NCBI RefSeq assembly: GCF_900108855.1
Contig: NZ_FNXY01000005.1
Location: 666,544-730,543, forward strand
Source of the DNA: Dyadobacter koreensis
Lineage (GTDB): Bacteria; Bacteroidota; Bacteroidia; Cytophagales; Spirosomataceae
Direction of reading: 5' to 3'
DNA: 64,000 nucleotides
Position 1 is the first letter of the stretch. Each line of letters starts with the position of its first letter. The notes beneath the pieces were generated by a model, which had not been told where the DNA came from, ran no database searches, and saw only the letters and a program-made list of their open reading frames with translations. Positions 42,110 to 51,043 of this stretch are shown one piece after another. The position numbers and the translations under genes were made by a program.

Positions 42110-45100
42110 TTAGAAACCGAAACGCACACCTACGAGATATGATTTAGCCACGGGATAGGCGCCTTCGTCTACGCCTAGGTGCTTATCCTCATTATCATTA
42201 CCCGATCTTCTCAGGTTAATATCAGGATCAAGTCCGGTATACTTGGTAAACGTGAATAGGTTTTGTCCCTGCAGATAAATTTGTGCAGAAGCGATCTTAA
42301 CCTTTTTCAGTAACATTGAAGGAAGTGTATAAGTCAACTGTACATTTTTGATGCGGAAATAAGACCCGTCTTCCAAAAAGTAAGATGAAACTTGCTGGCT
42401 TGTAGCATCTCCTGAATTTAGCCTTGGTAATTTGGCATCATCGCCAGACTTTTTCCAGGAATTATAGAGCATATCTTTTGACCTGTTACCTTGGAAAACG
42501 TTGAAATCCGTCCAATATCTTGTATAGTTAAAGATTTCGTTGCCATATACTCCTTGTCCAAATACGGTAAGGTCAAATGCTTTATATCCGACATTCAGGT
42601 TAACACCATAGTTGAAATCCGGGTGTGGACTACCGATGATGGTTCTATCAGCCGCAGTAATGATACCGTCGCCATTTACATCCCTGAATTTGAAAACGCC
42701 TTCACGTGTATACGAACCGAATTTCGGAGCAGCATCCGCTTCGGTCTGGTCTTTAATAACGCCATCAACAAAATAGCCATAATAGCTCGCAATTGGATAG
42801 CCAGCCCTGGTCGCTGACATTGCAGGAAGACGGGTTGCAAATCCAAAAATTGTTGAATTGGGGTCGTTGTTCAGTTTAACAACATTGTTTTTGTAATGCC
42901 CGAAATTAACTCCTAAGGCATAATAGAAGTCATTCTTTCTATCCCTGAAATTAAGACCAATGTCGAAACCTTTGTTTGTGACCTCTCCAATATTTGTATA
43001 AGGGATCGTTCCTGTACCTGCTGTACGGGGAATAGCGATCTGAGTAAGCATATCTGTTGTTTTACGACTGTATAAATCCAGTACAACTTCAAGCTTACTC
43101 TTAAACAAAACGGCATCTACACCAATATTTGTGGAAGTGTTCGTTTCCCATTTACCATTGGCATTACCGAATTGTACAAGGTCAAATCCTCCAACAATGG
43201 ACGAGCCTGTACCGTTGATGTCATAACCATTGTTCTGAGGATCAGCAGCATAGAGTGTGTAGGCATTGTAAACGTTGGGTATCAGCTGGTTGCCCGTTTT
43301 TCCCCACCCAAAACGTAGTTTCAGATCGTCCAGTACTTTTCGCGTCGGCTTCATGAAATTCAGTTCTGTCATACGCATTCCAACTGAAAATGCTGGGAAG
43401 ATACCATAACGATATGCCTCTGAGAAACGAGAAGACCCATCACGGCGTAGTGTGAAATCTGCCAGGAAGAGATCTTTATAGCCATAGTTTATTTTACCAA
43501 ACTGTGAGAAGAGTGCACTTCTTGTTGCGCCGGCACCAGCGTTGGCTAATCCGGCTGCTGCACCTGCATCCAGGTAACGGTAATCGACATCATCAAACGC
43601 AAAACCACTTCTACTAGCCTGAAAACCTGCCGCATAAGTTTTAACTGCTTCCGTTCCTATTAACACGTTCAAATTATGCGGCCCGAATATTTTTGCATAA
43701 TTCAATGTATTAAACCAGGTAAATGAGCGGTCCAGGTTATTGATAACATTCAAACTGTTCGCATTTCTTGCTTCGGCTGCTTCGATATCCCTGTGAAAAT
43801 ACTCAGAACGGTTCGACTGATTATATTCCAGACCAAAGCTGCTGCGGCCGGTCAACCCGGGCAAGATATCAACCTGCGCATAAGCGTTTCCGAATACGTG
43901 GGTTCCTTTTGTGATATTGTCTTTTTCACGGTATAAGCGCGCTAATGGATTAGGCGCATTTCCGAGGTTACTTCCCCGGCTACCTGCAAAACCGTTGAAT
44001 GGAGATGTATTGGTTCCTCCCAATGCCTGGGGGCCATTGGTAATGTCAAAGACCGGAATAATTGGATGAACACGGATGGCGAACATGATCGGGTTACTCT
44101 CATCATTGTTTGTAATACCCTGGCGTTCATCGTAAGAAAAAGTAAGGTTTTCTCCCACAGTTACCTTTCCTTTTTTGAATTCGGTATTGGCCCTGATGGA
44201 ATATCTCTTATAATTTGTATACTTCAAAATACCATTCTGTTTGAAATAATTTGCAGAAATAGCATATTTCGCAGTGTTTGAACCTCCACTTGCTCCGAGC
44301 TGATAATTTGAAATAGGAGCCGGATCAAAAATAGCATCCTGCCAGTCGGTACCTTCCTTATTGGCTTTGGTAATATTAAAAGCTGTTTTTCCCAGGTTCG
44401 GATCTGCAATGTCGTTGGTATAGGTGTAGTTAGCCGGAAGCTCTCCAAATACATTAGGGTAAATGTAGTCGGCGATGGTCTGGTTACCGTTTTCATCAAA
44501 CCTGTATTGAACCGAAGGGGAAGTAACCGAAGGATTTTTACCTGCGCCAAGGTCAGATTGATACAGATATTCGCCCAGCTCTCTGGTGTTGAGCAAATCC
44601 AGCATTTTACCAGGGCGCTGTGTTCCGGTATAAAAGTCAAATGTGATGCTTGGCGCTCCCGGTTTGCCTTTTTTGGTGGTAATAATCACTACACCATTGG
44701 CAGCGCGGGCACCATAAATGGAAGCTGCAGACGCATCTTTAAGTACCTGCATGGATTCGATATCATTCGGATTGAGCTGGTTAAGCGTTCCCTGAGTCGG
44801 AACTCCGTCAATGACATACAAAGGACTATTGTTATTGATTGATCCGAACCCCCTTATACGTACCATGGTTCCACCGCCCGGAGAGTTATCATTTCCAACG
44901 GTAACTCCGGCAGCGCGGCCCTGAAGCATCTGTGTTACGCTGGCAGCCGGCACTGCGGTAAGTTCCTTTGGGCTTATCACAGTAACCGCACCGGTAATGT
45001 CCTGTTTGCGCTGAGAAGCATAACCGGTAACAACGACCTCAGTTAATGCTTTAACATCATCAACAAGGACGAGATTAACTACCGACTGGGCGTTAGGAAC

Positions 45101-45370
45101 GATAATTTCCTGCTTGATAAATCCGATTGAAGAAAATACCAGAGTAACATTTTCTGCTTTTACGTTGATGGAATACTTGCCGTCGCTATCTGTGACGGTC
45201 CCGGTTGTAGATCCTTTTAAGGTCACGCTGACACCGGGAATTGCGTTGCCATCTGCCGAGGAAGTTACACCTCCTGTAATCGTTTTGTCTTGGGCTTTTG
45301 CTGTACCACAAAATATTGCTGTAAGCAATAGGGCAGCAGCAAACATTACGAATCGTAAATTTTGCTTCAT
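42110..45370 (-). CDS. susC: SusC/RagA TonB-linked outer-membrane transporter
   Basis: A 1086-residue TonB-dependent transporter. The signal peptide ends near AKAQD. A carboxypeptidase-like domain (about 30-110) is followed by LTEVVVTGYASQRKQDITG, the usual SusC junction. The plug has RIRGFGSINNNSPLYVIDG and VLKDASAASIYGARAANGV. The barrel ends LVGVRFGF. There is no STN domain. The N-terminal and plug sequences resemble the second mannan-region susC more than the first. It heads a two-gene operon with a candidate promoter box 55 bases upstream of its start codon. Confidence 0.95.
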   Translation of the reverse strand: MKQNLRFVMFAAALLLTAIFCGTAKAQDKTITGGVTSSADGNAIPGVSVTLKGSTTGTVTDSDGKYSINVKAENVTLVFSSIGFIKQEIIVPNAQSVVNLVLVDDVKALTEVVVTGYASQRKQDITGAVTVISPKELTAVPAASVTQMLQGRAAGVTVGNDNSPGGGTMVRIRGFGSINNNSPLYVIDGVPTQGTLNQLNPNDIESMQVLKDASAASIYGARAANGVVIITTKKGKPGAPSITFDFYTGTQRPGKMLDLLNTRELGEYLYQSDLGAGKNPSVTSPSVQYRFDENGNQTIADYIYPNVFGELPANYTYTNDIADPNLGKTAFNITKANKEGTDWQDAIFDPAPISNYQLGASGGSNTAKYAISANYFKQNGILKYTNYKRYSIRANTEFKKGKVTVGENLTFSYDERQGITNNDESNPIMFAIRVHPIIPVFDITNGPQALGGTNTSPFNGFAGSRGSNLGNAPNPLARLYREKDNITKGTHVFGNAYAQVDILPGLTGRSSFGLEYNQSNRSEYFHRDIEAAEARNANSLNVINNLDRSFTWFNTLNYAKIFGPHNLNVLIGTEAVKTYAAGFQASRSGFAFDDVDYRYLDAGAAAGLANAGAGATRSALFSQFGKINYGYKDLFLADFTLRRDGSSRFSEAYRYGIFPAFSVGMRMTELNFMKPTRKVLDDLKLRFGWGKTGNQLIPNVYNAYTLYAADPQNNGYDINGTGSSIVGGFDLVQFGNANGKWETNTSTNIGVDAVLFKSKLEVVLDLYSRKTTDMLTQIAIPRTAGTGTIPYTNIGEVTNKGFDIGLNFRDRKNDFYYALGVNFGHYKNNVVKLNNDPNSTIFGFATRLPAMSATRAGYPIASYYGYFVDGVIKDQTEADAAPKFGSYTREGVFKFRDVNGDGIITAADRTIIGSPHPDFNYGVNLNVGYKAFDLTVFGQGVYGNEIFNYTRYWTDFNVFQGNRSKDMLYNSWKKSGDDAKLPRLNSGDATSQQVSSYFLEDGSYFRIKNVQLTYTLPSMLLKKVKIASAQIYLQGQNLFTFTKYTGLDPDINLRRSGNDNEDKHLGVDEGAYPVAKSYLVGVRFGF

Positions 45371-45404
45371 AGAAATGAAAGGGATGAGATGTTAAAAAAA
45401 TATT

Positions 45405-45432
45405 ACTAAATATCAATTTAGTATCAAAGCTA
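45405..45432 (-). promoter_or_regulatory. Candidate promoter box and dyad upstream of the third susC
   Basis: On the minus strand TAGCTTTG (45432-45425) matches TAnnTTTG exactly. I see no -33 TTTG at the right distance. Just downstream ACTAAAT (45405-45411) and ATTTAGT (45416-45422) form a dyad that would overlap the transcription start, a suitable position for an operator. Confidence 0.4.
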
Positions 45433-45633
45433 AACATTAGTCAAGAATTATTTTAATTTTTCATGTTTTTTATAAGAAAAAATATAAATATACTAATGGC
45501 TACAAAAATGAATGAATAGGTCCTGTGTTGGTTTGTATATGTTTGTATCTGGCTGGAGGAATTTGCCTGGATCAGCAGACTCTGAATACGGTATTTGAAA
45601 GAAAATCACGGAAAAAATTTGCAACTCAACCCG

Positions 45634-45641
45634 TACATTTG
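45634..45641 (+). promoter_or_regulatory. Candidate -7 box of uvrA
   Basis: TACATTTG matches TAnnTTTG and lies 50 bases before the uvrA start. A TTTG at 45618-45621 is too close (12 bases) to be an ideal -33 element. The 45371-45690 gap holds no gene. Confidence 0.35.
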
Positions 45642-45690
45642 TGGTTATTCTATATAGTGCCTTCAACGATTATAAATCAATAGGATCATT

Positions 45691-48546
45691 TTGGAACATT
45701 TGAATGGAATTGAACTTGCTGAGCAGGACCTGATCGAAGTACAGGGAGCTCGTGAGCATAATTTGAAAAATATTGATGTCAGCATTCCACGCAATAAACT
45801 GGTGGTAGTTACCGGTATTAGCGGCAGTGGAAAGTCTTCATTAGCTTTTGATACCATTTATGCTGAGGGACAGCGGCGGTATATGGAAAGCTTCTCTGCT
45901 TATGCACGCGGTTTTATAGGTGAAATGGAACGGCCTGATGTGGATAAAATCAGCGGCTTATCGCCTGTTATCAGTATTGAACAAAAAACCACGTCACGGA
46001 ATCCGCGCTCGACGGTTGGTACGGTTACAGAAATTTATGACTTCCTGAGGTTATTATACGCAAGGGCAGGAGAGGCTTATTCGTATGTAACAGGAAGACG
46101 AATGGTAAAACAATCTCAGGATCAGATTGTAAACCAGCTGATGACGCAGTTTTTAGGTCAAAAAACAATTCTTCTGGCGCCTGCTGTGAAAGGAAGAAAG
46201 GGACATTATCGTGAATTGTTCGTTCAAATCGCGCGATTAGGTTATACCAAAGTTCGTGTCGATGGCGAAGTTCAGGATATTCTTCCGAAAATGCAGCTGG
46301 ATCGTTACAAAGTTCATGATATTGAAATTGTCATTGACCGTGTCGTTCCAAAAGCAGAATCAGAAGATCCGCAGTCGCGGTATCGGTTGAGCCAATCGGT
46401 AGCAACGGCGATTAAACAAGGGAAAGGTGCTTTGATGGTTTTGGATGAAAAAGGAGAAACTTACTATTTCTCTCAAAACCTGATGGACCCTGAATCCGGG
46501 ATTAGTTATGATGATCCTTCGCCCAACAATTTTTCTTTTAACTCTCCTTATGGCTGGTGTCCGACTTGCCAGGGTTTGGGAATGGTTGAGGAAATTACGG
46601 AAGATTCAATTATTCCGGATCGCTCCTTGTCAATCAGCAAAGGCGGAATTGCGCCTATGGGAGAATATCGGGATGCCTGGATTTTCAAACAAATGGAGGT
46701 TTTGTTAAAACCTTTTAAAGTAAATCTGAACACGCCGCTAGAAAAATTTCCTGAGGAGGCAATCAAAATGGTGTTGTATGGAAGTGAAGAGCCTGTGGCA
46801 GTTCCTTCCAAAAAATATCCCGGAACAGAATGGGATACCAAGTTTGATGGTATTGTTAATTTTCTGAAACGTCAGCAGGAAACAGGAAATGATAAAATTC
46901 AGGATTGGCTGAAAGATTTTATGACGACAAATGTTTGTCCGGAATGTCGCGGAAAACGTTTACGTAAAGAATCCTTGCATTTTAAAATTGATGGAAAAGA
47001 CATAGCAGATCTTTCAAACCGTGACGTTCGTGAATTATCCAACTGGCTGGTTGATCTTGAAGATCGCCTGGAAGAAAGGCAACGTGTGATTGGTCATGAA
47101 GTTTTAAAGGAAATTCGCAAGCGTGTGGGTTTTCTGCTGGATGTAGGCCTGGACTATCTGACTTTAAACAGATCACTTCGTACACTTTCCGGAGGAGAGG
47201 CTCAGCGTATTCGTTTGGCAACACAAATCGGCACACAGCTTACCGGCGTTTTATATATCATGGATGAGCCGAGCATCGGTCTGCATCAGCGTGATAATGT
47301 CAGACTGATCAATTCTCTGAAAAGTTTGCGTGACCTTGGGAACACCGTTTTGGTTGTGGAGCATGATAAGGATATGATGCTTGCATCGGATTACATCGTA
47401 GATATTGGCCCGGGTGCCGGTCGCCATGGTGGAAATGTTGTAGGCGCAGGAACACCGGAAGAGTTTTTAAAGAATGGTTCATCGACCGCAGATTATTTAA
47501 GCGGTCGTCAGAAAATAGAAATTCCGAAAGTCAGGAGAAAAGGCAACGGGAATTATCTTTCATTGAGAGGGTGTACAGGACATAATCTCAAAAATGTGAC
47601 AATGGCTTTTCCGTTGGGAACGATGATTTCCGTAACAGGTGTAAGTGGCAGCGGAAAATCTTCGCTAATCCATGAAACGCTTTTTCCTTTGCTAAATCAT
47701 CATTTTTATAAATCAAGAAGAGAGCCGCTTCCTTACAAAAGTATCGAAGGACTGGAACATATTGATAAGGTTATTGAAGTAGATCAGTCGCCGATAGGAA
47801 GGACGCCACGTTCCAATCCGGCTACTTATACCAACTTATTTACTGATATCCGTACGCTTTTCGCGGAATTGCCGGAAGCGAAAATTCGGGGGTACAAGCC
47901 TGGTCGTTTTTCATTTAACGTAAAAGGAGGCAGATGCGAAGATTGTGAAGGAGCCGGAATGAAAAGAATTGAAATGGATTTTCTTCCGGATGTGCATGTG
48001 AATTGTGAAACCTGCAAAGGAAAACGATTCAATCGTGAGACATTGGAAGTTCGTTTCAAAGGAAAATCGGTTGCTGATATTCTGGATATGACTGTTGAAA
48101 CTGCGTTAGAATTTTTCGAAAACCAGCCACGTATTTTGAGAAAAGTGCAAACGCTTTTTGATGTTGGTTTGGGTTATATCACGCTTGGTCAGCATGCAAC
48201 AACGCTTTCTGGCGGAGAAGCGCAACGTGTGAAATTATCTGAGGAACTATCAAAACGTGATACAGGAAAGACACTTTATATTCTGGATGAGCCTACAACA
48301 GGACTACATTTTCAGGATATTAAACATCTGCTGGTAGTTCTTGACAAATTGGTTGAAAAAGGAAATACTGTCCTGATCATCGAGCATAATCTTGACGTGG
48401 TTAAGGTTTCTGATTATGTAATTGACCTAGGCCCGGAAGGTGGTGCTTTGGGTGGAAAAATAATTGGTGAGGGAACGCCTGAGAAAGTTTCGAAAGTGAA
48501 AGGAAGTTATACCGGGTTTTTCTTGAAAGAGGAGTTGAAGGGATGA
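45691..48546 (+). CDS. uvrA: Excinuclease ABC subunit A
   Basis: A 951-residue damage-recognition ATPase of nucleotide excision repair. It has two ABC modules with Walker A boxes GISGSGKSS (about 44) and GVSGSGKSS (about 650), two LSGGEAQR signatures, and two zinc modules (CPTCQG...CPECRG and CEDCEG...CETCKG). Length is normal. The start is a TTG at 45691 (MEHLNGIEL): an in-frame TAA at 45673 rules out anything further upstream, and the nearest ATG (45704) is out of frame. A weak AGGA lies just upstream. It works with UvrB and UvrC, not in this window. A terminator follows. Confidence 0.96.
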   Translation: MEHLNGIELAEQDLIEVQGAREHNLKNIDVSIPRNKLVVVTGISGSGKSSLAFDTIYAEGQRRYMESFSAYARGFIGEMERPDVDKISGLSPVISIEQKTTSRNPRSTVGTVTEIYDFLRLLYARAGEAYSYVTGRRMVKQSQDQIVNQLMTQFLGQKTILLAPAVKGRKGHYRELFVQIARLGYTKVRVDGEVQDILPKMQLDRYKVHDIEIVIDRVVPKAESEDPQSRYRLSQSVATAIKQGKGALMVLDEKGETYYFSQNLMDPESGISYDDPSPNNFSFNSPYGWCPTCQGLGMVEEITEDSIIPDRSLSISKGGIAPMGEYRDAWIFKQMEVLLKPFKVNLNTPLEKFPEEAIKMVLYGSEEPVAVPSKKYPGTEWDTKFDGIVNFLKRQQETGNDKIQDWLKDFMTTNVCPECRGKRLRKESLHFKIDGKDIADLSNRDVRELSNWLVDLEDRLEERQRVIGHEVLKEIRKRVGFLLDVGLDYLTLNRSLRTLSGGEAQRIRLATQIGTQLTGVLYIMDEPSIGLHQRDNVRLINSLKSLRDLGNTVLVVEHDKDMMLASDYIVDIGPGAGRHGGNVVGAGTPEEFLKNGSSTADYLSGRQKIEIPKVRRKGNGNYLSLRGCTGHNLKNVTMAFPLGTMISVTGVSGSGKSSLIHETLFPLLNHHFYKSRREPLPYKSIEGLEHIDKVIEVDQSPIGRTPRSNPATYTNLFTDIRTLFAELPEAKIRGYKPGRFSFNVKGGRCEDCEGAGMKRIEMDFLPDVHVNCETCKGKRFNRETLEVRFKGKSVADILDMTVETALEFFENQPRILRKVQTLFDVGLGYITLGQHATTLSGGEAQRVKLSEELSKRDTGKTLYILDEPTTGLHFQDIKHLLVVLDKLVEKGNTVLIIEHNLDVVKVSDYVIDLGPEGGALGGKIIGEGTPEKVSKVKGSYTGFFLKEELKG

Positions 48547-48598
48547 GTTGAAGCTGTTCGCTATTAGCGGTTAGGGTTTTAGCGGTTGGAAGAGCGGT

Positions 48599-48637
48599 CA
48601 GGTATTGGGACAAGTGCCCTTAATACCTGGCTGTTTT
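48599..48637 (+). terminator. Terminator of uvrA
   Basis: CAGGTATT (48599-48606) pairs with AATACCTG (48622-48629), with an inner GGG/CCC, followed by GCTGTTTTTTA. It lies about 50 bases after the uvrA stop codon. Confidence 0.75.
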
Positions 48638-48714
48638 TTATTAACCTAACCATTATTTTTTGTCTCTGAGGAAGTGGCCAGGATAAAGGAAGTAATTTAC
48701 CCCAAAGTTTCTCC

Positions 48715-48840
48715 GGCTCCTTTGGAGCCTCCTGGAATTTGCCGGATAATTTTTGGTTAAATTTCCAGGAAACTACCCTGGAGTTACGTTCAATTTTGCA
48801 GTTGCGTTTTCTATATTAACAGGATGTCCTGAAGGGACAT
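48715..48840. repeat. REP-like palindromes between uvrA and the LytTR gene
   Basis: Three inverted repeats lie in the gap: GGCTCC-TTT-GGAGCC (48715-48729), TCCTGGAATTT (48730-48740) against AAATTTCCAGGA (48759-48770), and ATGTCC-TGAAG-GGACAT (48824-48840). The last resembles the TGTCCCATCGGGACA palindrome at 208-222, which hints at a family dispersed in the genome. The 48547-48872 stretch has no gene. Confidence 0.55.
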
Positions 48841-48872
48841 TAGCTTATAACAGAATCAAATCCATGAAAATC

Positions 48873-49610
48873 TCACATCCACTTACTTAAAAACTGGCTA
48901 AAATTCTCCTTATACTGATCACTCACCGGAATTGTTACCGTTCCAATCTGAATCGTATTTTTTGTTACCGCTCCTATTTTATCCAGATTCACAATAAACG
49001 AACGGTGAACACGCATAAATTTTGCTGACGGCAATTTTTCTTCCAACGATTTTAAACTTGTGAGAGAAAGTACCGGCTTGACATCCGATTTAAGAATTAC
49101 TTTAACATAATCCTTCAATCCTTCGATGTAAAGAATATCGTCGTAAGCGATCCTGACAAGCTGATATTCTACTTTTAAAAATAAGTAATCCTCCTTCATT
49201 TCCGGTGGCGTTGCCACATTTGCAGCACGCTGAACCAGTTCGACGTATGCTTTTCCTTTGGAAGCAGCCTTTAAAAACTCTTCGTAATTGAAGGGTTTTA
49301 ATAAATAATCCAGTGCATCAACCCGAAATCCATCCAGAGCAAACTGATTAAAAGCGGTTGTAAAAATTATTCTTGGCCCCTGATTTCCTGATTTTTCAAT
49401 AATTCTCGCCAGTTCAATGCCTGTTAAATCCGGCATTTGAATGTCCAGAAAAATAAGATCAACCTGTTGCTGATGAATGGCTTCCAGCGCTTCAACTGCG
49501 CTGGAATATCGACCGGCAAGATTAAGGAAAGGAGTTTTATCAATAAAAGCACAGACCAGTCCGAGCGCAAGTGGCTCATCGTCAACGGCTATGCATTGTA
49601 ATATATTCAT
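48873..49610 (-). CDS. LytTR-family response regulator
   Basis: A 245-residue regulator with an N-terminal receiver domain (about 1-120). The phospho-acceptor is Asp56 in LIFLDIQMPDLTG, the acidic pocket is AVDDEPLA, and TTAFNQFALDGFRVDALDYLLKPF completes it. A LytTR DNA-binding domain occupies about 140-245 (ILYIEGLKDYVKV and KFMRVHRSFIVNLDKI). Its start overlaps the sensor-kinase stop codon by four bases (ATGA), so the two are coupled. It is probably the output of the adjacent LytS-like kinase. LytTR proteins bind promoter direct repeats, and the divergent outer-membrane protein gene is a natural target candidate. Confidence 0.94.
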   Translation of the reverse strand: MNILQCIAVDDEPLALGLVCAFIDKTPFLNLAGRYSSAVEALEAIHQQQVDLIFLDIQMPDLTGIELARIIEKSGNQGPRIIFTTAFNQFALDGFRVDALDYLLKPFNYEEFLKAASKGKAYVELVQRAANVATPPEMKEDYLFLKVEYQLVRIAYDDILYIEGLKDYVKVILKSDVKPVLSLTSLKSLEEKLPSAKFMRVHRSFIVNLDKIGAVTKNTIQIGTVTIPVSDQYKENFSQFLSKWM

Positions 49611-50677
49611 GCAGTTTGTAATTCCAAATGTACTTCAAATTCTTTTTCTTCGGCGTTCTCACTCACATCCAGCTGATATTTTCCAGGATACAACAAATCC
49701 AGCCTTCTTTGCGTGTTGGTCAGGCCAATGCCGTTACTTTCATCCAGCACAGTTCTTTTTTCGGTGAACAGCGTGTTTTTTACATCTATAAAAACTTTTT
49801 CCCCCTTCTGCCAGATTTTGATATCAATATGACTAGGCTGAACAGCACTCACTCCGTGTTTAAATGCATTTTCTATAAAAGGTAAAAAAAGCATTGGCGC
49901 AATGGAAACGTCATGTAAAGGAACGGGTGGTTCGAGGCGTACAGTGACTTTGTCAGTAAGTCTTAGCTGCATCAGTTGAATATAATCCTGTGCAAATGCA
50001 ATTTCCTGGCTCAGCAAAACGGTACCTTGTTGCGTTTCATAAAGTACATAACGCATCATCCTTGAAAGTTTATGCAATGCCTCCCTTGCCATCTCTACAT
50101 CAATAATTGTTAAGGCGTATATATTATTGAGGGTATTAAAAAAGAAATGCGGATTGATCTGCGCTTTTAAAAACGATAACTCCGAATTGATCTTCTCCTG
50201 TTCAAGATTTCTTCTGTATTGTTTATCGCGTTCTGCATTTTGCACAGCCGCAACGCTCGTACTGATACCGATGATAATAAGTGCGGTCAGCAAGGCAAAA
50301 TAATCCAGACGGTCCTGATGTTTTTTGTCCCCGTTTGCTTCCCTCGCCATTTTGAATGCCCTATCCATTTGTTCACCGTGATTGATGGCAATTTTAACCT
50401 GCTCCATCAAAACAGCGAGAACAATGACGGATAAAACATTAAATAAAATAAACTGCCAATATCTGTTTTTCGCCAGATACTGAGGAAACCAGAAATAAAA
50501 ATTCAGGTAAAAAACAGCAATCAGCATCGTAAATAATACAGCCTGTTTAATCCAGAAGGAGGCAGGAAACTGAATTTGCCAGCTAAGAGGCTGCCACATC
50601 AAAAATAATGCGAGAAAACTCCATCCTAAGAGATGCAAGAACAGCGGAGGATATTTTCGTACGGTGGGGTTATTCAT
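49607..50677 (-). CDS. LytS/YehU-type sensor histidine kinase
   Basis: A 356-residue membrane sensor kinase. Four transmembrane helices occupy about residues 10-145. The His_kinase region starts ELSFLKAQINPHFFFNTLNNIY with phospho-acceptor His177, and an HATPase domain with FLPFIENAFKHGV and GIGLTNTQRRL follows. No extracellular sensor domain is visible, so the signal is likely intramembrane or membrane-associated. The frame extends to 50719, but ATG 50677 (MNNPTVRKYP) is preferred. It precedes and overlaps the LytTR regulator by four bases. The 366-base region to the divergent outer-membrane protein gene should hold both promoters. Confidence 0.93.
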   Translation of the reverse strand: MNNPTVRKYPPLFLHLLGWSFLALFLMWQPLSWQIQFPASFWIKQAVLFTMLIAVFYLNFYFWFPQYLAKNRYWQFILFNVLSVIVLAVLMEQVKIAINHGEQMDRAFKMAREANGDKKHQDRLDYFALLTALIIIGISTSVAAVQNAERDKQYRRNLEQEKINSELSFLKAQINPHFFFNTLNNIYALTIIDVEMAREALHKLSRMMRYVLYETQQGTVLLSQEIAFAQDYIQLMQLRLTDKVTVRLEPPVPLHDVSIAPMLFLPFIENAFKHGVSAVQPSHIDIKIWQKGEKVFIDVKNTLFTEKRTVLDESNGIGLTNTQRRLDLLYPGKYQLDVSENAEEKEFEVHLELQTA

Positions 50678-51043
50678 GCAAATATTTTTTTTGACGATGC
50701 TTTTAAACCTTTTAATCACAATACAATCATACAGGGAAATTTTGTAAGTGCCTAGCCGATTCGATCAAACCAAGTTAAAAATCGACAGATCGGCTCATGC
50801 AATCTATAAGCGATTTTTCAAAAAGTGCGATTCTTTGGGGCAGTAATAGTTCTTGAAATCGTACTGAAAGACAATTGATTTGCTAATCTGAGATTGCAAT
50901 TTAAGTTTTTTGACAGTCAACTCGTCGGCTAGAAATGCCCGTTGATCGGTAGAACCTAGCTCTCCATCTATTGCCTTTTTTTTACCGCTTTATTGATACT
51001 TATTTTGAACTTGATTTATACACAATCTATTGCCCAATTCATC
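50678..51043. other. Divergent intergenic region between the LytS kinase and an outer-membrane protein gene
   Basis: No gene or strong palindrome is seen. The spacer must contain promoters for both directions and is the place to look for LytTR direct repeats. Short AATCGACAGATCGG and AGCGATTTTTCAAAAAGTGCGATT tracts near 50780-50832 give a repeated CGATT flavour, but the match is too loose to call a site. Confidence 0.4.
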
